A DNA stretch of 24,856 nt from Dehalococcoidia bacterium (GCA_030615035.1 JAUXAC010000014.1:1-24856); one strand, 5' to 3'. Positions 15,665-24,010 are shown, counted from the first letter of the stretch. Notes: generated from the sequence alone by a model not told the origin. Made by a program: numbers and translations.

Positions 15665-16234
15665 TCAGCATCTTGCGGCAACGGCGTCTGCTTCAGCCAT
15701 GGTCCCACTCTCTACGAGCCCTGCTTCCTCTCCCTCTCGGGGTACTAGGTTCTTGCTAATAGCTAAGGCAGACAAATTTGCCATAATGGTCACGAAGTTG
15801 ATATCCTGATTGTTGAACTCGTTGCGCTCCTTAGTGTAGACCCTAAGGCTTCCAACAGCTTGGCCACCAAACATTACTGGTGCGCCCATAATGGAGACAA
15901 TACCAGCTTTGGTTGCCATTTCGGGATACTGTATGCGGCTATCTTTGGACACTTCAACTATAACAACTGGCTGTCCGGTGAGGACTTCAGACAGGCTCTT
16001 GTCGGCATCCAGTACACCCTTACGCAGATAGAACTGGGGCAGTCCCCAAGAGGAACTATGAATTAGCTTCTTTCGAGTGAGGTCAAGGAATACCAGTGAG
16101 GCGCCGGCCTTCATAGACCTGGCTGTGCCTCTAACGATGACATCCAGTTTCTCCTTTAAAGTCGCAGTGGAATTCACAACCACTACCGCCCGACGCACTG
16201 CTTTATAGTAGGCCCGTTCCTTGCTTAAAGGCAA
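15665..16234 (-). CDS. GAF-domain protein
   Basis: About 189 residues. Residues about 25-155 form a GAF fold: LKEKLDVIVRGTARSMKAGA, then SLVFLDLTRKKLIHSSSWGL, a central SKDSRIQYPEMATKAGI and the closing SIMGAPVMFGGQAVGSLRVY. GAF domains bind small ligands or mediate dimerisation; no output domain is attached, so it would act on a partner. The preferred start is TTG at 16234, which has AGGAGA 6 bases upstream. A GTG at 16339 in frame would add 35 residues but has no ribosome site. The C-terminal tail (VPREGEEAGLVESGTMAEA) is low complexity. It is convergent with the membrane protein gene and not clearly in an operon. Confidence 0.8.
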   Translation of the reverse strand: MPLSKERAYYKAVRRAVVVVNSTATLKEKLDVIVRGTARSMKAGASLVFLDLTRKKLIHSSSWGLPQFYLRKGVLDADKSLSEVLTGQPVVIVEVSKDSRIQYPEMATKAGIVSIMGAPVMFGGQAVGSLRVYTKERNEFNNQDINFVTIMANLSALAISKNLVPREGEEAGLVESGTMAEADAVAARC

Positions 16235-16406
16235 TCTGGTTCTCCTAGTGCCATTGTAGATTTGTTGGATTGTGTAGTCAACTACAGAATAAACTAAGAA
16301 AGCTTGCCCAAATGTGGTGCCACCCGGATAGGTCACCACAATTCTCTTGCTCGCGTAACAAAAGCTTGGATTGTTACCTCATCCAACAAAAGGGTTCCTT
16401 AATTCC

Positions 16407-16459
16407 CCCTATTGTCTCATGCCTGGCCATCAGGCGTGAAATTTGGCGCACCTTTTTAT
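16407..16459 (-). repeat. 53-bp dispersed hairpin repeat, copy 1
   Basis: Read on the minus strand, it aligns without gaps to 24629-24681 with 45 of 53 identical positions counted by eye. It starts ATAAAAAGGTGCGCCAA, contains a TTTCACGCCTG arm and ends ATAGGG. The hairpin arms CACGCCTG and CAGGCATG remain largely complementary. Confidence 0.8.
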
Positions 16460-16489
16460 ATGTGGTACCGGCGACACCGGCATTGTGGG

Positions 16490-16511
16490 ATCACACAAAT
16501 TGGCTAAATGT
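16490..16511 (+). repeat. 22-bp dispersed repeat, copy 2
   Basis: Matches 570-591 at 21 of 22 bases (one A/T difference in the middle). It lies 30 bases from the hairpin repeat copy at 16407-16459. Confidence 0.7.
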
Positions 16512-16599
16512 GTAATCAACGTGACGCAAATATGAAGAACAGTCTGGTGGGTGTATACCAGCTACATGCAAAAAGGGTCATCTCCCTATTTTGGAGGGA

Positions 16600-16628
16600 T
16601 TGACAACCATATAGACTGGGACTATACT
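16600..16628 (+). promoter_or_regulatory. Strong sigma-70-type promoter
   Basis: A perfect TTGACA (16600-16605), a 17-base spacer and TATACT (16623-16628, 5 of 6) precede the small basic protein gene, giving a predicted transcript start near 16635 and a leader of about 50 bases. Confidence 0.7.
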
Positions 16629-16688
16629 CGAGTTGAAAACATGAAGTAAGCCCAGAAGCAATGTAAATCAGGTTGGAGGAGTTGGGGA

Positions 16689-16940
16689 ATGGGAAAAGGT
16701 ATCAGAGTCGCTATGTTTAGCGTTGCTGGTGCCTTTTTGGTTTGGAATAACGTAGGGTCGCACGAATACAGGATGGGAATGATGACAGTGCTAGATAAGA
16801 TTAAGTCATTCTTTAAACGCGCGAAGCCACCCGAGGCCCCTAGAGAGAAGCTTGGTAAGACCACCCAGCCGTAGAAAAAGGCACCCAAAGCCACTAGGAA
16901 GAAGGCTCCAAGATCTAGCAAGCGGAAAAGGGCTGGTTAG
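16689..16940 (+). pseudogene. Small lysine-rich basic protein gene interrupted by an in-frame TAG
   Basis: An ATG at 16689 follows GGAGG by about 9 bases and a strong promoter. The frame encodes a short hydrophobic stretch (RVAMFSVAGAFLVW), then LDKIKSFFKRAKPPEAPREK, and stops at TAG (16872-16874). Reading on in the same frame gives 21 more codons, KKAPKATRKKAPRSSKRKRA and a Gly, to a second TAG at 16938. This Lys/Arg/Pro/Ala tail is the natural continuation of the basic region, so the first TAG looks like a recent nonsense mutation, a sequencing error or a read-through codon. A later start at about 16767 (MGMMTVLDKIK) is possible. Histone-H1-like basic tails suggest nucleic-acid binding, but this is inference. 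Confidence 0.5.
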
Positions 16941-17288
16941 AGCTGTCAGTCTCCATCAGATCGATTTCGAGTTGCCACCACGGTCAGAGACAAAGACTAT
17001 CCTCTACTCCTGACGGCAGATGACTGACAATCGGAGGCTTCATGCCTATATATTGGTTTCTATTAGCTTTTGCCTGTTATTTCGGTATGATTTAGGCAGT
17101 CACAATGTGTAGATACTGGCCCGACTGGACAGCCTGAGATGGTTAGCTGAATCGAAACTAGGTGGATTGGGAGTGGGTCAGAAATGATAACGAAATTGGC
17201 GACCATATGCTTGGTTTAGTGATGCGCTACCACGAATACTAGGAAATAGTTGGTAGCATCGGTCTTGTTTACACGGAGGAAATATCTG
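16941..17288. other. Intergenic region upstream of the mutase operon
   Basis: About 350 bases with no gene I can support. A TATGAT at 17086-17091 is a plausible -10 box but its -35 is poor. I looked for a cobalamin riboswitch, which would make sense upstream of a B12 enzyme, and did not recognise one. Confidence 0.4.
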
Positions 17289-18905
17289 ATGAAGAAGAAA
17301 ACCGAAGAGATGAGTGAGAGGAAGAAGGAGTTTAGGACTACTGTTGATGGAACTGTAGTTAACAGAGTATATACACCGGCTGATTTGGAGCGGGTTAAAG
17401 AGGGGAAGATCGGTCTCCCTGGAGAATATCCATTTACCAGACATATAATGCCAACTGGTTATAGAGGTAGGCTATGGACTATGCGCCAATATGCAGGATT
17501 CGGCACCGTGGAAGAGACAAATGAGCGGTATAAGTATTTGTATAAACAAGGGCAAACCGGCTTTAGTGTTGCTTTTCACCTACCCACTCAGGAGGGATAT
17601 GATTCAGATCATCCCTTAGCTACCGGAGAGGTTGGTAAATGCGGGGTTGCTATCGATTCGCTCCAAGACATGGAGCGGCTCTGGGAAGGTATTCCGCTGG
17701 CTGAGGTAAGCACATCGATGACGATTAACGCCACGGCACCGATTATACTAGCCATGTATATCGCTGCTGCGGAAAAGCAGGGGGCAGATAAAAGCAAACT
17801 TAGTGGAACTGTTCAAAATGATATACTAAAGGAATATATAGCCAGAAATACGTATATTTTTGGACCAACCGCATCTATGCGATTGGTCACCGATATTTGC
17901 TCCTACTGCGCCCAAAATATGCCTGAATGGAACTCGATAAATATTAGTGGCTATCACATGCGGGAGGCTGGTGCTACCGCAGCTCAGGAAGCAGGCTTTA
18001 CCCTCGCCAACGGAATTGCTTATGTTCAGGCAATGATAGATAAGGGAATGATGGTTGACTCTTTTGCCCCACGATTCTCCTTCTTCTTTGCTGCGTATAC
18101 TAACCTCCTTGAAGAAGTTGCCAAGTTTAGAGCGCTGCGTCGGATGTGGGCTACGATAATGAAGGAAAGGTTTGGTGCCAAGAACCCCAGGTCTATGATG
18201 TTAAGATATCACGTTCAAACCGATGGCTTTACTCTTACCGAGCAGCAACCGCTTAATAACATCGTAAGAGTAACCCTACAGGCTCTGGCTGCGGTATTGG
18301 GGGGCTGCCAATCTTTGCACACCAATTCATTTGACGAGGCTCTGGCTTTGCCCAGTGAGCAGGCAGTGCAAGTTGCTCTCAGAACCCAACAAATCATCGC
18401 CCATGAGAGCGGTGTTACCAATACCGTTGACCCGCTTGGAGGCTCATACTATATAGAATGGTTAACCAATCAGGTAGAGAATAAGGCGATGGCATATATC
18501 AATGAAATCGATAAAATGGGTGGTGCCCTGAAGGCTATAGAGAAGGGATACATTCAAAAAGAGATTACGAGTTCAGCCTATAGCCATCAAGGGGCAGTAG
18601 ATTCTGGTGAGCAGGTCATTGTTGGCGTTAATAAGTTTGTAGTTAAGGATGAGCATATACCACCGACTTTGGAGATTGGTATAGAAACTGAGAGAAGGCA
18701 GATAGAGAGATTAAAAAGATTAAAGGAGGAAAGGGATAACCAAACGGTAAGCGAGGTGCTGGATAGAGTACGCAATGTGGCTAGAGACGACGAGAATGTT
18801 ATGCCAGTACTGATTGAGGCGGTTAAAGCTTACGCCACCGTCGGGGAAATAAGTGATGCCTTGAGGGAGGTGTTTGGAGAATACCGAAAGCCAAGTATAC
18901 TCTAG
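17289..18905 (+). CDS. mcmA1: Methylmalonyl-CoA mutase large (catalytic) subunit
   Basis: 538 residues forming the substrate-binding TIM barrel of an acyl-CoA mutase; the B12-binding domain is encoded by the next gene. RQYAGFGTVEETNERYKYL, GYDSDHPLATGEVG, GTVQNDILKEYIARNTYIF and SGYHMREAGA are family landmarks. Two residues that separate methylmalonyl-CoA mutase from isobutyryl-CoA mutase are the methylmalonyl type: Tyr68 (RQYAGF, Phe in isobutyryl mutases) and Arg186 (ARNTY, Gln there). The active-site histidine is H223. With the B12 subunit it interconverts methylmalonyl-CoA and succinyl-CoA. ATG at 17289 follows GGAGG by 9 bases; a GTG at 17250 lies upstream of that site and is rejected. 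It is the first gene of a five-gene operon. Confidence 0.93.
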   Translation: MKKKTEEMSERKKEFRTTVDGTVVNRVYTPADLERVKEGKIGLPGEYPFTRHIMPTGYRGRLWTMRQYAGFGTVEETNERYKYLYKQGQTGFSVAFHLPTQEGYDSDHPLATGEVGKCGVAIDSLQDMERLWEGIPLAEVSTSMTINATAPIILAMYIAAAEKQGADKSKLSGTVQNDILKEYIARNTYIFGPTASMRLVTDICSYCAQNMPEWNSINISGYHMREAGATAAQEAGFTLANGIAYVQAMIDKGMMVDSFAPRFSFFFAAYTNLLEEVAKFRALRRMWATIMKERFGAKNPRSMMLRYHVQTDGFTLTEQQPLNNIVRVTLQALAAVLGGCQSLHTNSFDEALALPSEQAVQVALRTQQIIAHESGVTNTVDPLGGSYYIEWLTNQVENKAMAYINEIDKMGGALKAIEKGYIQKEITSSAYSHQGAVDSGEQVIVGVNKFVVKDEHIPPTLEIGIETERRQIERLKRLKEERDNQTVSEVLDRVRNVARDDENVMPVLIEAVKAYATVGEISDALREVFGEYRKPSIL

Positions 18906-18920
18906 ATGAGGGTCTTTGCT

Positions 18921-19340
18921 ATGCAGTATAGAAAAATACGAGTCTTGATGGCTAAACCGGGACTGGACGGTCATGATAGGGGAGTCAAGGTAGTAGCCCA
19001 AGGTTTAAGAGACGCTGGCATGGAGGTAATTTATCTTGGATTGCGGTTAACACCAGAGCAGATTGCTGAGGTAGCTATACAAGAAGATGTAGATGTGGTT
19101 GGTCTAGGTTGTCTGTCCGGGGCTCATATGGCTTTGTTTCCCAAGACAGTGGAGCTTATTAGACAGAAGGGTGGTGAGGATATCCTGGTTATAGGTGGTG
19201 GCATTATACCCAAGAAAGATGTCCCCAAGCTAAAAGAGACTGGCATTGCCCAGATATTTGGTCCGGGAACACCCCTTGATGAGATCAGCAAGTTTATCCA
19301 AACAAATTTAGGAGAGAAGGGTAATGATAGAGAAGATTAA
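18921..19340 (+). CDS. mcmA2: Methylmalonyl-CoA mutase small subunit (B12-binding)
   Basis: About 139 residues, a free-standing cobalamin-binding domain. [20 protein letters not shown] holds the DxHxxG motif whose histidine coordinates cobalt. [16 protein letters not shown] and the glycine-rich [11 protein letters not shown] complete the nucleotide-tail pocket. It pairs with the preceding subunit to form the mutase. The ATG at 18906 touches the stop of that gene (TAGATG), but the ATG at 18921 has GAGGG about 9 bases upstream and gives the more typical N-terminus MQYRKIRVL, so I prefer it. The gene overlaps the epimerase gene by 17 bases. Confidence 0.93.
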   Translation: MQYRKIRVLMAKPGLDGHDRGVKVVAQGLRDAGMEVIYLGLRLTPEQIAEVAIQEDVDVVGLGCLSGAHMALFPKTVELIRQKGGEDILVIGGGIIPKKDVPKLKETGIAQIFGPGTPLDEISKFIQTNLGEKGNDRED

Positions 19341-19725
19341 CCATATTGGGATTGCCGTGAACAGTATTGAAGATGCGGTAAAATTATATACTGATGTATT
19401 GGAGCTAAAGGTTAACGAGATAGAGGTCGTGGAAGACCAGAAGGTGAAGACGGCAGTGATTCCAGTGGGCGAGAGCAGAATTGAATTACTGGAATCAACC
19501 GACCCTGAGGGACCAATTGCTAAGTATATTGAAAGAAGGGGGGAGGGATTGCATCATTTGGCTCTAGAGGTCAGCAATATCCAGGATGCTCTGGAAAGAC
19601 TAAGCAAGCGAGGGGTTACGCTCATTGACGAGAAGCCAAGAATTGGTGCTGGTGGTCATAAGATAGCCTTTCTTCATCCTAAAGGGACCAAGGTATTAAT
19701 CGAACTAACTGAGCCAAGGAAGTAG
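19324..19725 (+). CDS. mce: Methylmalonyl-CoA epimerase
   Basis: A 133-residue member of the vicinal oxygen chelate (glyoxalase/bleomycin resistance) superfamily with two paired beta-alpha-beta units. Metal ligands expected for the epimerase are visible: H7 in INHIGIAV, E54 in RIELLES, H78 in GLHHLALEV and E127 in VLIELTE. It converts the S and R forms of methylmalonyl-CoA, supplying the R form to the mutase. ATG 19324 lies inside the end of the mutase small subunit gene, with GGAGAGAAGGG just upstream. Length and neighbours fit the family, so the call is strong. Confidence 0.93.
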   Translation: MIEKINHIGIAVNSIEDAVKLYTDVLELKVNEIEVVEDQKVKTAVIPVGESRIELLESTDPEGPIAKYIERRGEGLHHLALEVSNIQDALERLSKRGVTLIDEKPRIGAGGHKIAFLHPKGTKVLIELTEPRK

Positions 19726-19812
19726 TATCATGGTGGAAGAGGGTGTTTCGCTCCGCTTTCGGTTTTTTAAACTTAACATACCTAGTTGAGAACTATAGCG
19801 CATATAGGGAAA

Positions 19813-20943
19813 ATGAAGCTTTTTGAGTTTGAAGCCAAAAATATTTTACGGAAATATGGTATCGCCACTCCCAAGGGTAATATCGCCACCAATTCAGATG
19901 AAGCTGAGGTAATAGCTAAGGAGATAGGTAAACCTGTGGTATTAAAGTCTCAAATATTGGTCTCACGCAGAGGTAAGTCTGGTGGAATAATATTTGCTAA
20001 TGATGCTACTGAGGCTAAAAAGGTAGCAACAAACCTTATTGGCAGCACCATCAAGGGAAACATAGTAAACAGCTTGTTAGTTGAAGAAAAACTAAACATC
20101 GTTGAGCAGTTCTATGCCTCGGTAGCTATAGATAGGCAAGCCAAGACATATATCATCCTGGCTTCTACTAGTGGCGGAATTGATATTGAAGAGACTGCTC
20201 TAGCCTCTCCAGGCAAAATATTAAGGCATTGGGTCGATGCTGCTATCGGCTTTAGCGAGCATAATGCTGAATCGATGCTAACCCAATTTTCTAATATAAG
20301 CAAACATGATGCCACCAAGTTTGCCTCTATCATAACCACTATATATAAGATTGCTATGGACTATGACACTGAACTAGTTGAGATAAATCCCTTAACCAAG
20401 ATAGCTTCAGGCGAATTCATAGCTGCTGACGCCAGAATAATAGTGGATGATAACGCCGTTTTTTGGCATCCTGAATTTAAGGATAAAAGCTCTCTAAGAG
20501 TAGATGATACCTCTTGGGAAGCTGAAGCCAGGCGACAGAAACTAGCCTATGTAGACCTATCTGGGGATATAGGCATTATTGGCAACGGTGCCGGTTTAGT
20601 TATGGCAACCCTAGACCTTGTTCACCTCTTTGGTGGTAGACCAGCAAACTTCCTGGATATAGGTGGTGGTGCTCGCGCAGAGGTTATTAAACGGGGGGTT
20701 ATGCTGGTCATGTCGAAGCCGGAAGTAAAGGCAGTTTTAATAAATATTCTTGGCGGAATAACAAGGTGTGATATAGTCGCCCGAGGAATTATTGAAGCGC
20801 TTAATGAGTCCAGTATAAAAAAGCCTATAGCGGTAAGGATGATAGGCACCAATGAAGAAGAGGGAGCCCAGATATTAGGTCAGGCTGGAGTTCATACCTA
20901 TTCTGATATGGAAGAGGCGGTTAGAGAGGTTTTAAAACTATAG
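19813..20943 (+). CDS. sucC: Succinyl-CoA synthetase beta subunit (ATP-grasp)
   Basis: 376 residues. The N-terminal part (MKLFEFEAKNILRKYGIATP) is the ATP-grasp domain of SucC, with VLKSQILVSRRGKSGGI as the nucleotide loop. DTELVEINPL gives the metal-binding Glu and Asn. The C-terminal domain carries DIGGGARAEV and ILINILGGI-like sequence (VLINILGGITRCDIVARGI), the hallmark of these enzymes. It forms the nucleotide-binding half of the ligase that cleaves succinyl-CoA to succinate with ATP or GTP formation. ATG 19813 gives the family N-terminus; the TTG at 19786 would add nine residues without support. It lies 87 bases after the epimerase. A ligase for another acyl-CoA is possible, but the operon points to succinyl-CoA. 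Confidence 0.92.
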   Translation: MKLFEFEAKNILRKYGIATPKGNIATNSDEAEVIAKEIGKPVVLKSQILVSRRGKSGGIIFANDATEAKKVATNLIGSTIKGNIVNSLLVEEKLNIVEQFYASVAIDRQAKTYIILASTSGGIDIEETALASPGKILRHWVDAAIGFSEHNAESMLTQFSNISKHDATKFASIITTIYKIAMDYDTELVEINPLTKIASGEFIAADARIIVDDNAVFWHPEFKDKSSLRVDDTSWEAEARRQKLAYVDLSGDIGIIGNGAGLVMATLDLVHLFGGRPANFLDIGGGARAEVIKRGVMLVMSKPEVKAVLINILGGITRCDIVARGIIEALNESSIKKPIAVRMIGTNEEEGAQILGQAGVHTYSDMEEAVREVLKL

Positions 20944-20950
20944 GTTGGTT

Positions 20951-21829
20951 ATGAGCATCATAGTAGGTGAAGATTCAAAAGTTATAGTCCAAGGTATAAC
21001 TGGAAATGAGGGGAGATTTCACACGGCATTAATGCTAGGCTACGGAACCAAAATAGTTGCCGGGGTGACCCCAGGCAAGGGGGTAAAGCAAGTTCAAGAT
21101 GTACCCGTCTACAACACAGTTTCTGAGGCAGTCAGTAATCATGGTGCTGACACATCTATTATATTCGTTCCTGCCCCTTTTGCCCAAAGCGCTGTTTTTG
21201 AAGCCATTGATGCTGGCATAAAGACATTAGTGGTTATCACTGAACTCATTCCACAAAAAGATGCTATTGAATTTATTGCCAAAGCCAATAAAAGGGGCAA
21301 CGTAATAATTGTCGGTCCGAATACACCCGGGGTGATAAACCCCGGAAAAAGGATAAAAGTTGGCGTGATGCCAGACCATGTTTTTAGTCCCGGTATCATA
21401 GGTATGGTCTCCAGGAGCGGAACTTTAACCTATGAGATTGCTTGGCATATTAGTAAGGCAGGCCTGGGTCAAAGCACATGCGTAGGCCTAGGTGGAGATG
21501 CTATTGTCGGGCTAGACTTTATTAAGCTCCTTGAGATGTTTAAGGATGATGAAGAAACGGAGAGCGTGGCTCTAATAGGTGAGATAGGTGGTAACGCTGA
21601 GGAATTGGCAGCTCAATACATTAGTGAAACAAACTATCCCAAACCAGTGGTAGCCTATATTGCCGGAAGGTTAGCTCCTCCAGAAAAACACATGGGGCAC
21701 GCTGGAGCAATAATCATAGGTAACATGGGAACAGCCAAATCTAAAATTGATGCCTTCACCTCCGCTGGGGTGCCGGTGGCGGACAAACCTAGTGACATAG
21801 GCAAATTGCTTAGTAAATATATGAATTGA
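20951..21829 (+). CDS. sucD: Succinyl-CoA synthetase alpha subunit
   Basis: 292 residues. The N-terminal CoA-binding Rossmann domain has VIVQGITGNEGRFHT and VAGVTPGKGVKQVQDVPVYN, and the ligase domain has GIIGMVSRSGTLTYEI and ESVALIGEIGGNAEE. The phosphorylated active-site histidine is H250 in GHAGAII, close to the position in E. coli SucD. It starts 7 bases after sucC at ATG 20951 (a TTG six bases earlier is less likely). It completes the heteromeric ligase and ends the mutase operon, 17 bases from the convergent TIR gene; no terminator is visible between them. Confidence 0.94.
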   Translation: MSIIVGEDSKVIVQGITGNEGRFHTALMLGYGTKIVAGVTPGKGVKQVQDVPVYNTVSEAVSNHGADTSIIFVPAPFAQSAVFEAIDAGIKTLVVITELIPQKDAIEFIAKANKRGNVIIVGPNTPGVINPGKRIKVGVMPDHVFSPGIIGMVSRSGTLTYEIAWHISKAGLGQSTCVGLGGDAIVGLDFIKLLEMFKDDEETESVALIGEIGGNAEELAAQYISETNYPKPVVAYIAGRLAPPEKHMGHAGAIIIGNMGTAKSKIDAFTSAGVPVADKPSDIGKLLSKYMN

Positions 21830-21846
21830 AGAGGGTGAACCTTCCG

Positions 21847-22626
21847 TCAAAATGTGACTTGGTATTGAGGCGAACCACCCTTCACGCCGAAAACTAAGAG
21901 AGATGGCAGTTTCCTGCAAAAAATGAAGTAGCTTTGTGTTGGGGTAGCTTCATTTCCAGCGAAAACTACCCAAAGTCCACCGTCATTGGATATCCCCTCG
22001 CCACAATTCACCAACATGCCGCCAGTAGGGATTTGCTTGGCTGCACCGTGAAGTAAACTGGGCGAAACATTGTTTTTTTCATCTACGGGAATGGCTGCCA
22101 TAAATGGTGACCAGGTACCCCCACGTGGTCTCACTTCAATTACATACTGTTCGCCCGATTGGTGCACAGTGAGAGAATATGGTTCGAATTGTTGCTTGGT
22201 TATATCGGGCGGTCGTCTTTCGACTGCTGCTACTATTCTTTCCTTCCAATCTGGGTCAGTGAGGCTAACAAAAAGCCTTGTCTTTATGCCAGCTGGAATC
22301 AGTTCATTATCTACCGATGCCGGGAATAACGCTATTATGGGGAAGTCACCACCACGTTTGTCTAAAGCACGGTCTAGAGCATAAGCAAACTCCTCTTTGC
22401 ATTTTTGACTCCCAAGACTTGCCTGAGTGGCATATAGAATCCAACCGTCGGATAGCGAAGGGTCTTGAATAAAACTCCCAATTTGCTCCCACAAATGTTT
22501 TCCAGCACCGAGATTCCAACGGTCCAATTTGACGTCTAAACCTGCGCGAATCAACTCCTGAGCAGCAAAGTCAACGTCTCCTTCCTTATTATCTTCCCAC
22601 GCATAGGTAATCCACACTGATTTCAT
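21847..22626 (-). CDS. TIR-domain protein with C-terminal unknown domain
   Basis: 259 residues. Residues 1-125 are a bacterial TIR domain of the TIR_2 type: SVWITYAWEDN is the first strand and box, followed by VDFAAQELIRAGLDVKLDRW and the WEQIGSFIQD helix. SLGSQKCKEEFAYAL contains the glutamate (E79, or the adjacent E78) expected at the NAD-cleaving site. Residues about 130-259 look beta-rich (SLTVHQSGEQYVIEVRPRGG) and I do not recognise them. Bacterial TIR proteins often cut NAD in antiphage defence. ATG 22626 has GGAGGG 10 bases upstream. It follows a putative nuclease gene on the same strand by about 75 bases, so the two may form one unit. Confidence 0.82.
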   Translation of the reverse strand: MKSVWITYAWEDNKEGDVDFAAQELIRAGLDVKLDRWNLGAGKHLWEQIGSFIQDPSLSDGWILYATQASLGSQKCKEEFAYALDRALDKRGGDFPIIALFPASVDNELIPAGIKTRLFVSLTDPDWKERIVAAVERRPPDITKQQFEPYSLTVHQSGEQYVIEVRPRGGTWSPFMAAIPVDEKNNVSPSLLHGAAKQIPTGGMLVNCGEGISNDGGLWVVFAGNEATPTQSYFIFCRKLPSLLVFGVKGGSPQYQVTF

Positions 22627-22702
22627 CGTGTCATGCCCTCCGCCATGACTACATGATGATAGCCTTCAACCCAATGATTAAGACTTCAATTGGTTTCAAA
22701 GG

Positions 22703-23566
22703 TTACTCCCTATTAAAATCTGGTGAAACGATTGCTTTTCTTAAATCTTTACCTCGCGTAATAACTAAATGATGCAGATATTTGTCTCTTTGTTCTCCTT
22801 TTAGATGCTGCCATAATTGCTCAAGGGCACTGCTAAAATCCTCTTTGGGTGTTTGTTCATATGCTTTGTTTTCATATTTACGAGCTGCAAAGTAATCTCT
22901 TCCGCTGGAGATGAAAATAATTCCTCTCCAATTATCGTCCTCAGTTTGACAGAATTCTTTCAATTGAGGATACTCATGCCCAATGGCATCGTAAATCTCT
23001 TCCTCAATTCTTTCTTTGTTCAGTTTTTCGCCAATCATGCTAATTTCTAATCCATCAGCATCTTCGCACTTCGCGTCATATTTAAGAGTACTGTGTATAA
23101 ATGAATAAACTGGCTGCTTCTTATCTGATGAAGATAAACCTAAACGAGTTACTTCTAATGCGTATATTTGATTATTTAATTTTGCTGTAAAGTCAACAGT
23201 CTTTGCATTTGGCAAGTGCTTTATCTTAATTATATCTCTAAATCCATAGCGGCACAGAAATTCAAAGGCTTTGACTTCAGCGAGCATATCAACTATCTTT
23301 GCATCTGCATCTTGGTATTGGGATAGACTATCTTCTTTGGTAATTAGTTCAAAGTCATGACAGCAAGACCCTGCAAATTGAAGCACAATCTCCAATCTAT
23401 CAAGGTCTGATTGCGAAAATTCTGTGAGTTCAAGTAGGTGGCTAGTAAGCATCCCGTGCGTATAGCATGCAATTTGTAACCTTTGTTCAATAATGTTTCC
23501 AAAGTATTTATCGAGGAAAGGATATTCTTTTAAGTTTGCCATTATGATTTCTACCTCTTTATTCAT
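22703..23566 (-). CDS. Putative PD-(D/E)xK-type nuclease of unknown family
   Basis: About 287 residues. Residues about 1-90 are helical (IACYTHGMLTSHLLELTEFS). A core follows: LAEVKAFEFLCRYGFRDI with E97, then AKTVDFTAKLNNQIYALEVT with D125 and E138-x-T140. The spacing E...D...ExT resembles PD-(D/E)xK restriction-type nuclease folds, with threonine where lysine is usual. A further alpha/beta region, WRGIIFISSGRDYF, precedes the end. ATG 23566 sits just after a purine-rich GGGGGAAGGG; a GTG at 23617 is an alternative with 17 more residues and no ribosome site. AT content appears higher than in the metabolic genes. The TIR gene lies directly downstream. The fold assignment is by eye only. Confidence 0.55.
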   Translation of the reverse strand: MNKEVEIIMANLKEYPFLDKYFGNIIEQRLQIACYTHGMLTSHLLELTEFSQSDLDRLEIVLQFAGSCCHDFELITKEDSLSQYQDADAKIVDMLAEVKAFEFLCRYGFRDIIKIKHLPNAKTVDFTAKLNNQIYALEVTRLGLSSSDKKQPVYSFIHSTLKYDAKCEDADGLEISMIGEKLNKERIEEEIYDAIGHEYPQLKEFCQTEDDNWRGIIFISSGRDYFAARKYENKAYEQTPKEDFSSALEQLWQHLKGEQRDKYLHHLVITRGKDLRKAIVSPDFNRE

Positions 23567-24010
23567 TTCCCTTCCCCCACCATTTCCACGGACTTCTCGC
23601 ATAGTCAATTTTACCACTCATTGAACGCAACCGCTATGGTATTTTCATCCATCAATATATCAGTTCTATAACGAAGTCAGGCAGTTTGACTTTTTAGATT
23701 ACATAAGAGCATGGTGTAAATATTTGTGCATGTTTATGAAGAATCTAGCTCGTAGGAGGTTCACAAAAGAAGCTCTGACTTTCCCAAGAAGTATTTTCAG
23801 TTTGTTCAAATACTTCGGATACGGACTATACGTTGGAAGAAAATAGAAGACTGAACAATAAGCCAAAAAGTTAACTCATTGTTCACAAACTATCATTGGT
23901 GTAAAATTGACATAATCGAAAGGATTCCCTTTAGAGTTCCGCCGTGAACTAATTGCGGCGATGCTATACCTTTGGAGGTGTTCCTAGCATCAGACAGTGC
24001 TGGTTGTCGG
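23567..24010. other. Divergent intergenic region with a 9-bp inverted repeat
   Basis: The gap between the nuclease and glycosylase genes is AT-rich and holds no credible ORF. GAAGTATTT (23788-23796) and AAATACTTC (23808-23816) form a perfect 9-bp inverted repeat with an 11-nt loop and no T run, which could be an operator or RNA hairpin. TTGACA at 23907-23912 has only a weak -10 partner (TTTAGA at 23930). Confidence 0.45.

Larger units (their letters stand above)
16235..16688. other. Intergenic region rich in dispersed repeats
   Basis: This 450-bp spacer contains paired TTTTGTT motifs (about 16353-16393), one copy of a 53-bp hairpin repeat (16407-16459), a second 22-bp repeat (16490-16511) and a strong promoter for the next gene (16600-16628). 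I see no convincing ORF in it. Confidence 0.6.

Noticed and set aside
16941..17288. A cobalamin riboswitch upstream of the B12-dependent mutase
   Set aside because: I looked for the conserved B12-box and GCCACTG elements in order and did not find them; a covariance-model search would be needed to exclude a divergent form.
17289..18905. Isobutyryl-CoA or 2-hydroxyisobutyryl-CoA mutase instead of methylmalonyl-CoA mutase
   Set aside because: Tyr68 and Arg186, which contact the carboxylate, are retained, and the epimerase and succinyl-CoA synthetase genes follow.
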